DNA of 64,000 nucleotides from Ciona intestinalis (Eukaryota > Chordata > Ascidiacea > Phlebobranchia > Cionidae). Below the pieces are notes generated by a model that ran no database searches, was not told the DNA's origin, and was given only the letters and a program-made list of their open reading frames with translations. Numbering within the stretch: the stretch's first letter is position 1; every line of letters begins with the position of its first letter. Positions 36,601-45,600 of this stretch are shown in pieces. The stretch spans positions 4,269,027 to 4,333,026 of the forward strand of contig NC_020167.2 of the NCBI RefSeq assembly GCF_000224145.3, in the 5' to 3' direction. The position numbers and the translations under genes were made by a program.

Positions 36601-39600
36601 CACCGCTTGTCTGGCAACCAAGAACAACTCAATCAGGTTCTACATATATTCCATTTATCTTTTATGTTTTTAAAATACAAAGTTTACATCCTCTTTCCAC
36701 TTATGTTCAGTTTTGGGATGTTTTTTTAAGCTCAGGGCAGTAGGAGTAATGCAAAAAGGTCAAAACTAATTATTACTCTTCATTACTTTCATTTTTATAC
36801 TTATAAGCACAGATAATGTAAATGAAAGTAGTTATTTGGTCATGATTCATTGTACAGACTTGTTCATGTCATAATAAAATAAACAAATTTCTTAGTTAAA
36901 GCACAAAGTACACATACTAATTACAAATACCTGTACATTACTGTCAACTTTCATGGAGCCTAAAAGTCAGTTTCATTTTGGTAAATGTAGATGAATGAAT
37001 GAAACTTATACGGACAATGATAGACCTTATAACATAGGTGTTTTGTTTCCTACACTTCTTGTCTGAATGCGAGTTACCACATATGCAAGTTTCTGGGTGA
37101 ATTTTTTTAGTCTTTTTTATTTTTTTGGTTTTGGGCAAGTGTATTTTTTAAGGACACATATGCACACAATAGTAGCATCAATGAGCCTTGAATCTGTTAA
37201 TATTTTATTCTCTAACATTGTACAATACAACAGGGACTGATCAATGCTGTTCGTAACAATGACATAAGAGAAGCATACTGCCTTGTGTTCAGTGGTGCAG
37301 ACCCAAACTGTGATACCGGCAAACAACATGCTAAAACACGTAAGCCTTTGACTTGTATTAATACACTGCTTTCAAAGTGAAACTTGTTGCAAGTTATGTG
37401 TAACTTATTAAATAGTCATTCTGACTTTTACGAGTACTTTGTCTGAGTTACTTATTAAATGATAAGAGCATTATGCTTTTAAGTGGTTTTCTTTGGTGTT
37501 TTAGGTTGGGTTGTAAATTACAAATATTAAAATAACAGAAAATTATTAAGTTCATATTGTATATTATCAGCTATCGCAGCTCAGGCCTTTTTAGATAGGA
37601 TAGAGCATTATTTTAACCAGAGATAACATATTTTCAGCTCACAGTCTTGCTAAGCACCTTGGTTATGATGTTATGGCGGTAAGTTCTGTTGTTTCTTGTA
37701 TCTTTATATGGTTTGTTTAATATATCATTTTTCATTGAAAAATATAGAGAACAAACTTGAATGAATGTAACTTGTATACTTATATATACACAAACAATAT
37801 GAATGCAATGAAAGATTAGTTTCGTTCAAAATTGTATCCTATCCAGCTTTGGTGATAATATTGGTAATTTATTCATTTTTCTCATTTATTCTTTCACATG
37901 TAGGAATTCCTTGGTCAGAATGGTGCAACATCTGAAGTAAGCCCTGAAGGTCATATTACCAACAGGGTAAGTTTTTCCTAACAATTTAATAAAACATCAA
38001 ACACTGTTAAAAACAACATAATTATCTCGGACCCTGGCATGTGGATGCTCACCTCATCACCAGAGGTTTTGGTTTAAGGCTTAATTGTGCTACCATTTTG
38101 ACTGGAAGTGTATTAGTTTTTGTGCAGACACTTACAACAATCGCTTCAATCACGATTCCATATACTCAGTAGTGCCGTTAAAATACATTACATACATTAT
38201 ATATAAAAAAAGAATTGTCTGGGAAAGTGAAAGTAAAGCTCATGTGTCTATTTATACCATAGTATGGCGCTTGATTTTCATAAAATGTTCAAGCTTTGTT
38301 CATTTTCTCTTTAATTTAGGGAATAAGCCTTCAAAAGAAGGAGTCTTTGCCGAAAATGCGTGCCAAGCCACCAGTGACACTTCGCGATCATCTGTATAAA
38401 TATGGTGGTGACTTTAAAAGCACACAGGAAGAACATAAACCTGCTCGTGGACTAACTTTAATTAAATCTGCTTTACAGCAAGGAGGTGAGGGTCTTGTAT
38501 ACCCTTTCCAAACAATTTTGTTTATGCAGCTTTAATTTAAGAATATGTTACAATCACATAAAGCTGGTGACTTTTCAATCAATTTTCTTTTTCAGAGTTT
38601 CAGAAGCGAATGTGTGTCCTTGAGAACAATTGCTTTAAATATTATGATCCCGATAAAACCAACATTCTTAAAGATGAAGTTGAATGCTCTGACCTCATCA
38701 GCATAGGAATATGTCAACCTGAACAAGCAACTAAAGCTGGGTGAGTTGTTTATTGGATTTATTTTGTGTGCAAGTGTATTAATTTTCCCAGTTATTAGGA
38801 ATGAAGTTTATGGTATATTGCAAAATTTTAACTTGGCATAACGCTATTTCAAATTTAAACAAAACCATAAACACTTCTTTAGATTTCAACATTGCTTTGA
38901 AGTAAGTCGAAACACTGGAAGAACTTATCTCTTTTGTGCTGATCGTAAAGACACAGCCAGCAAGTGGACTCTTGGTTTAATGCAAGCACTTGTGCCTCCC
39001 ATGGTACAGAATGCCATGAAACAAGATTTTGAATACGATCGCGTTGGTAGAATGATGATGAAAACTCAACATTGGAACAAGAAATCATCTGTAAGCAAAA
39101 GAAATAATCCAAAAAAATGGAATGCTGACTTAACATACTACATGCTGAACTTAATAAGCTGTAGTTATTAACTATGTATAATGATGAATTTATCTGTAAG
39201 GAATAGAAATCATGTAAAAGAAACTGTTAAGCTGATTTAACATATTACACACTGATCTTATTAAGCTTTATTTAATGATAATGTGCAGTTATTTAAAGTT
39301 TAAACATGGAGTATTTTGTTTTGACATATAGTATTCAATACCAGCTTTTTATATTTGTACCTGCAGGATTGGGCATCAACATGGTTTCGATTAAGGGGAA
39401 AACAACTTTATTATTTTCACCAAGATTCAAGAACAATGGAGCTTATAGACCTTAGAAAAATTGCCCAAATAAGTGAGTTTGTGTAAATAGATAACACACC
39501 ATCAATACAAATCTCATGATGGGACAGCAATTTGTCTTTTTTAGTATTTTTTGTTTAATATATAACAAAGCAATATGTAAATTGATATTTATTTGTATGT

Positions 39601-42600
39601 AAACAGCAATATGTAAATTGACATTTTTTTGTAATTTTCAGGTTTGGATCTTTCGCAGGAGCGAACAAGTATAAACAATAATGCGGCAAATGTGAAGGAG
39701 TCAGTGCCCGTCTTCATGCTGGTCTTTCGAGAAAAGTAAAAACTATATTTTTTAAAGAAATAACACTCTCTGAATTTGTAAACAATTACAGGCGCTAAAA
39801 TAGATGAATATCTCTGCTAGAGTGACTAAAAATTTAATTTTTAATTCAACACAGATCATATTACTTTCATTCTGAGACACGCCCTGACACGGAATCATGG
39901 TTTGCGGCGCTCAAGCGCGCAGATGGTGACTGTGGACCTGATCTTGAAAATCAACAAGTGACTTCTGAAGGGGTGCCTATCATATTAGAAAAGTGCATGA
40001 CTTACGTTGAGCAGTTCGGTAAAAAATAATTTTTATATTTTTATTATTTTCTAAATTTACTTTAAAAGCAAGCTTTCTGTAGTTGTAATCAACACTTGCC
40101 AATCAAAGTAACAATTGAAGGTTGGGTAAAACTTTGTTTCAAAATTTTAGAACAACCTTTCTTTAAAATGTTTTATTTGAACACTGAGTTTTAGCTAGGA
40201 TAGTTCTCTGTATAATGTTGATAGTAGTTATACAATTTATGTAAGGTTTTATGAAATGCACTAAGTTTTTATTTTGGTGAAGGTTTAACAATGAGAGGTA
40301 TATACCGGTTGAACGGCACACACAGTAAAACTTCACAACTTCTTGGAGAGTTTCAACAAAATGCCCGAGATACCCAGATGAGGGAAAGTGAACTCAATGT
40401 ACATGATGTCGCTAGTGCCCTCAAGCGGTGGTTTAAATCACTTCCGGGTTCTCTTCTCACATCCTCTCTACATGATGAATGGATTGACACCGCTGGTAAT
40501 GTGCAGTTTATGTAACAATCTATGAATGAAAGAGTACAACCCATTAGTGACCGCGCGCTATTATGAGTGTAAAAATTATATCTCTTCTTAGTAAGTAATG
40601 TTTAAATTATCATTTGACAAACAGGATAATTTTGCAACCCGACTTATTTATATACTCAATATAAGTATCCAATTTTACAGAGATAAAGCAAGAGCACCAG
40701 GACCGCAAACTAGAATGGTACAAACACCTCATTGCTAAGTTACCTGACATCAACAGAAGCACATTGAAAGTTCTTCTTAATCATCTCAACAAGTAAGTTT
40801 ACCATTTTGTGATTCAAATTTCCCAGGACGAAATATACAGTTTTCCATTGATCTATTGTTTGTACTTTTAGTGTTGCAGGGCATGAGAAGGAGAATGAAA
40901 TGTCACGTCACAATCTTGCCATTGTGTTTGGTCCCACGCTAATGGAACCTCAGGGTGGAAAAGACAATGGAAACAAACAAATGATTGGACAAACCTCTCA
41001 GGAAATCGGTTGCATAGAAGACCTGCTTATGTATTATGACTGGCTATTTGATGTAAGTCTCTACTATTTTTGGTCACAATTTGAATGTATGAGTGAATGT
41101 AACTTGCTTTATCCTCATGTGGCGGGAAAACAGCAGTCGTTATAACATGGGTGTTTTTTTATTTACCTTGTACAAGTTAGCAAGTATGTTACTTTGTGGG
41201 TGTTTATTTTTGGATTTTTTTTATGTATCTCTGGTATTTTGGACAATCCATTAGTGACCACTGGGTTGGAGCAATTGCCGTAAAGCGACTTGCCTAAAGA
41301 CGCATGCCACATACCCATAATGTTAGCACTATAAGCCTTAAACTCATAACCTCTGGGTAAGAGGCAAGCATTCTAACCACTTTAACAAGGTGTCAGATTA
41401 TACATCATCATAATCTTTGCGACATTACATAAAGGAACAAACTGAATCTAGACATGCATGCTGATAATTTGAACCAACATTTAATTCAATATATATTAGT
41501 TATATGTAAAGTTATATATGTATAAGTTGTATGTGTATTACACCAATAAAAGGGATGTTTTTCAAACATGCAGGTAACTGATGTGGACAGAGAGAAGGAG
41601 AGATTACTGCTTGAAGCAAAGGAGAAAATAAGTTTAGCAACTCAACAGCAAAGCATGGTAAGTACAGCAATGACTGCAGTCTTTGTTTAGTCTAACCTTT
41701 TTCCCCATTTTGTCCAGCTAACTACACTTGACTATGATATGATGGTTCCTATCTACATTAACACAAAAGATGACAAGTGTGTTAACTACAAGGTAAGACA
41801 ATAATTAAGCCTCTACTCTGTTTGTCAGTTTTGTGGAAAATAATTGTATTTATTTTAAAAATATAGTAAAAGTCGTTTTTTTTAAATGTATCAATTTGCA
41901 AGCAAGTAAGTAATTAATATATACAGGCTATCAAAAGATCTGATAACATTAAATGCAAGTGAATGATGTTAGCAACATTATGCAACAGGTGAACTTAACG
42001 GCAGGAACGTTGATCCATCAAATTTGTGCCGCACATAACTACCCAGAGGAAAAGTGGGGCCTCTATGAGGTCATAATGGACGGTGACGCAGAACGACCGT
42101 TACACTTCAGTGAGCATGTGCTGTCAGTCATCAAATCTTGGGAAATGCCTTCCACTAATTATTTAGTGGCAAAGTTTGACTACTTGAGAGAAAAGATACT
42201 TTGGTTGAAGCAGGTATGTTTGATCTTGTAATACAATTTCAACAACCGTTTACTGGGTAATGATTAGTTCCTTTTTAAAACCAACATGCTCTGTGTTACT
42301 ATGTTACAAATGAAATAAATTTATACTCTTAAATAAATGAATGTAACTTGTTTTACCCTGGCCGGAAAACGACAGTCGTAAAACAGGGATGTTCTGTTTT
42401 AAACACCTCATGCTAGCTTACGAGTTACCAATTATGTTACTTTGTGGGTGATTATTTTGGGGGGATTTTTAATTTCTTTTATGTGGCCGATAACTTGACA
42501 ACCCATTAGTGACCACTGGGTTGGTACAATGAACGTTAAGTGTCTTGCCTAAGGACACATACGCTTACAATGCTAAACGCGAAGAGCCTTGAACCCATTA

Positions 42601-45600
42601 CTTTTGGGTTAGAGGCAGGCGCACTAACCAACTACGTTATAATTATCCCATCATTCACCCTGGATTGCTGTATTTTGTGCACAGCCTCGTCCTGAGGGTC
42701 ATGACATTATATTCGAGGGTGTTCTACGCTTTTATGAATCCAAAAAGAAATGGTCTAAGTATAATTGCTCTCTTCGCCTCACTGATGGTGCTCTGAGTCT
42801 GTGGTATGGCAAGGTATTAAGCATGTTTCATGATTTTACTTTTTAAGAAAAATAACTTAAACAAAACATTTTTGGATTTCTACCCTTTCATCAAAATTAC
42901 ATCTTCCAATTTTGAAGGTACTGAAATTATGTGTGCATACAATTCATGTCATATATAAATGTGTTAATACGTCAAGATATATTGATTGACTAACAAACCA
43001 ATGAAAATGTTGCACGCGGAGGTCCATGGTGGAATAACCAACTCAGTTTTTGTTTCAACTTAACCATTTAGATTTTCATACTGGATACCATTGTTTCGGT
43101 ATAAAATTAATTTGTTGTTTCTAGTTTTTATATATTTGTATTTATAAAGTAGAAACATTAATAGTGCCTCTTGGTGTGTCTGTTGAGTGAGTGTGTATGC
43201 ACATTAGGTTGATCTAAAAAAATGTTTCACTTTGTCTTTCTGTTGAGTGATGTATTTTGTTAAAACAGGCTTTAACTATCATAAATGTCACATAACCCTC
43301 AACAAGTATATATTGATTTTTAAAATAGCTTCAAGTGAACCTTATGTTACAGAATTTGTGTTAAAACTTTTCATCAACATTATACAGTAGGGCGGGGAAG
43401 GCGGAACACATTCAGCACATAACATCAAAGTATCCTGATCGTGTTTTAAACAACTAACAACGGTCTATGGAAGTTATGAGGATACAGCCTTATAATTCTT
43501 CAAATGATATTTGTTTACTACCAAATGGGTCGAGAAAATAGAATGAAAAAGTGTCCCATCTTCCCCTACCATACTATAACATAAACCTACACACTTGCTT
43601 GCTCTATAAAAAGGAAAACCTAAAATCCCACCTTCCTCTCGTCTGCATTTGATGCACGACTGCACACCATTACTGTGAATGTTTTATGTCATAGAACCAA
43701 GATCTGACGTCATCGGTCACGCCAAGCAATTGGCGAAAGCGTTCGGTTAAGAGTCAGCCGATCTACCGCCGTTCCATCGCGAGTTTTGACGTAATTAACG
43801 GGTGTCATGATTTTTTCGTGCATCTTTACTTTTCCACCCGATTTTTATGGTGACGTCACTGTGCCTGTAACGTCACTGGTCAAAATCGGGTGTTCCATGG
43901 CCGTCATTCTTCTTAAGCATGCACTGTCACTGTCATGGCCCCTGGACACAATAATCACAATAACGCAGCGTCATCAGAAGTTTAAGTTTCCAAACGTTGT
44001 TTTACATGGAAATAAACTTTATTTTCGGATGAAATCACGAATAACATTAACTCTTTTTCCGTGGCAAACCTGGCTAAAACTTTTGTCTGGTTCTTTTTTA
44101 ATTTTCAATTTCTATAAAAGTAAGAATATTCGTTACTTGGCAAACTTTTTTCTTCGTTTAAGAAATGATCGTTTTTTTTAATTTGGAGAAACTGATAATA
44201 ACATAGACAGCCACACATAAGTTGTATGTAACATTATAATTTAAAAACTAACCATTCCTATTTTATACATGATGACAAATTCATGTGATAATGATTCTGT
44301 ATCATATGATGCATGTAACTAAGTGTGTTCACTAACCCCATTAACATTTATTATTTCCTTCAGTTTGTTTTATCAACTACAAATAATAGTAATATTTTTA
44401 ATCTGTAAAAAACTCATACATTAAATATGGTGCAACAAATTTATGCTGGTGCAAATAGTTGGCGGTAACGGTCTGGTTACAAATTGTTAAAATTTGGACC
44501 GATGTCTATGAAAAACCATAACATCTTTATTTAGTAACTCGTCTGAGTTTATATACATTTTGAACTTCTAATCGGTAACTGTTACATATAGTTTGCATAG
44601 CATGGGGTGGCGATGGTGAATAGATTTCCGCAACTAGTGATATTAACCAACTCATACACTTGCAGATGAAAGGTGCAGTATGTGTGCAGTTGGCACTCTA
44701 CAATGTCTATATTGGAATCGACAGAAAAAACAAACCACCGGCGATTAAGTAAGTGCGCACAGATTATTTACACAATTGTTTTACAAAAATATTCAACGGG
44801 ACATTTAACAGTGCTGTATCTGTTTTTTACTAATATTCAAGATCTGCGACAAACAATTTGTGATTTATTACGTGGCAAAATCAAAATATGTTAGTTGCTT
44901 TGAATTCTACTTTCTTAGAGTTCTAATAAGTTGCACCTGTGAATATTAATTTAAATATATTTTACTGAAAAGGGAATTGTCTCTTCTTCTTTTGAATGTC
45001 CGCCACTACAAACTATACTTTACCGGATATTTTGATCGAAACAGTATTCCTACTACATTGTTAATAACGATTAATTAGGAATCAAATCCTGGGCTTCACT
45101 CTTTCCTCCCGTGGAGAGCCATCGAAGCAGTTTTGTGTCGACTCGGAACATAACCTCTTCAAATGGGTTGGCCACATTTTAGTGCATAAGGTGGGAATAC
45201 TTGGACGTTTATATGCATTATTCCTCAAACCAGCATAACAATTTTAAACCATTTTAATTTGTTTTTCTTTTTCATTTTTTGTTTACTGTTTCCATTTTTT
45301 GTTTATGCAAACTGTTTTGCAGCACCCGGATGGTTTTACTCCACCTCTTACTCCAGTAGAAGACAAGCCAGTTAGTGAAACTATCATTCGACGTAACACT
45401 GATACAAAGTATGTATTCTTTTCATTGTTCGATTAACCAGAATTTCCTTCCTTTTGTGCTAAATGGTAGGGTGGGGGAAGATAAGATATCTATTCATTAT
45501 GTTTTCTCTTCCCATTTAGTAGTAAACAAAACACGATCAGGGTGTTTGGATCCTGTGTGACAAATGCTGTCCCATCTCACCCCATAGTACTATACNNNNN

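Noticed and set aside
43807-44181. 124-codon ORF within an ARAP intron
   Set aside because: Opposed by composition (Phe/Leu/Ile from AT-rich DNA) and no recognisable domain; overlaps the CRE-rich block.
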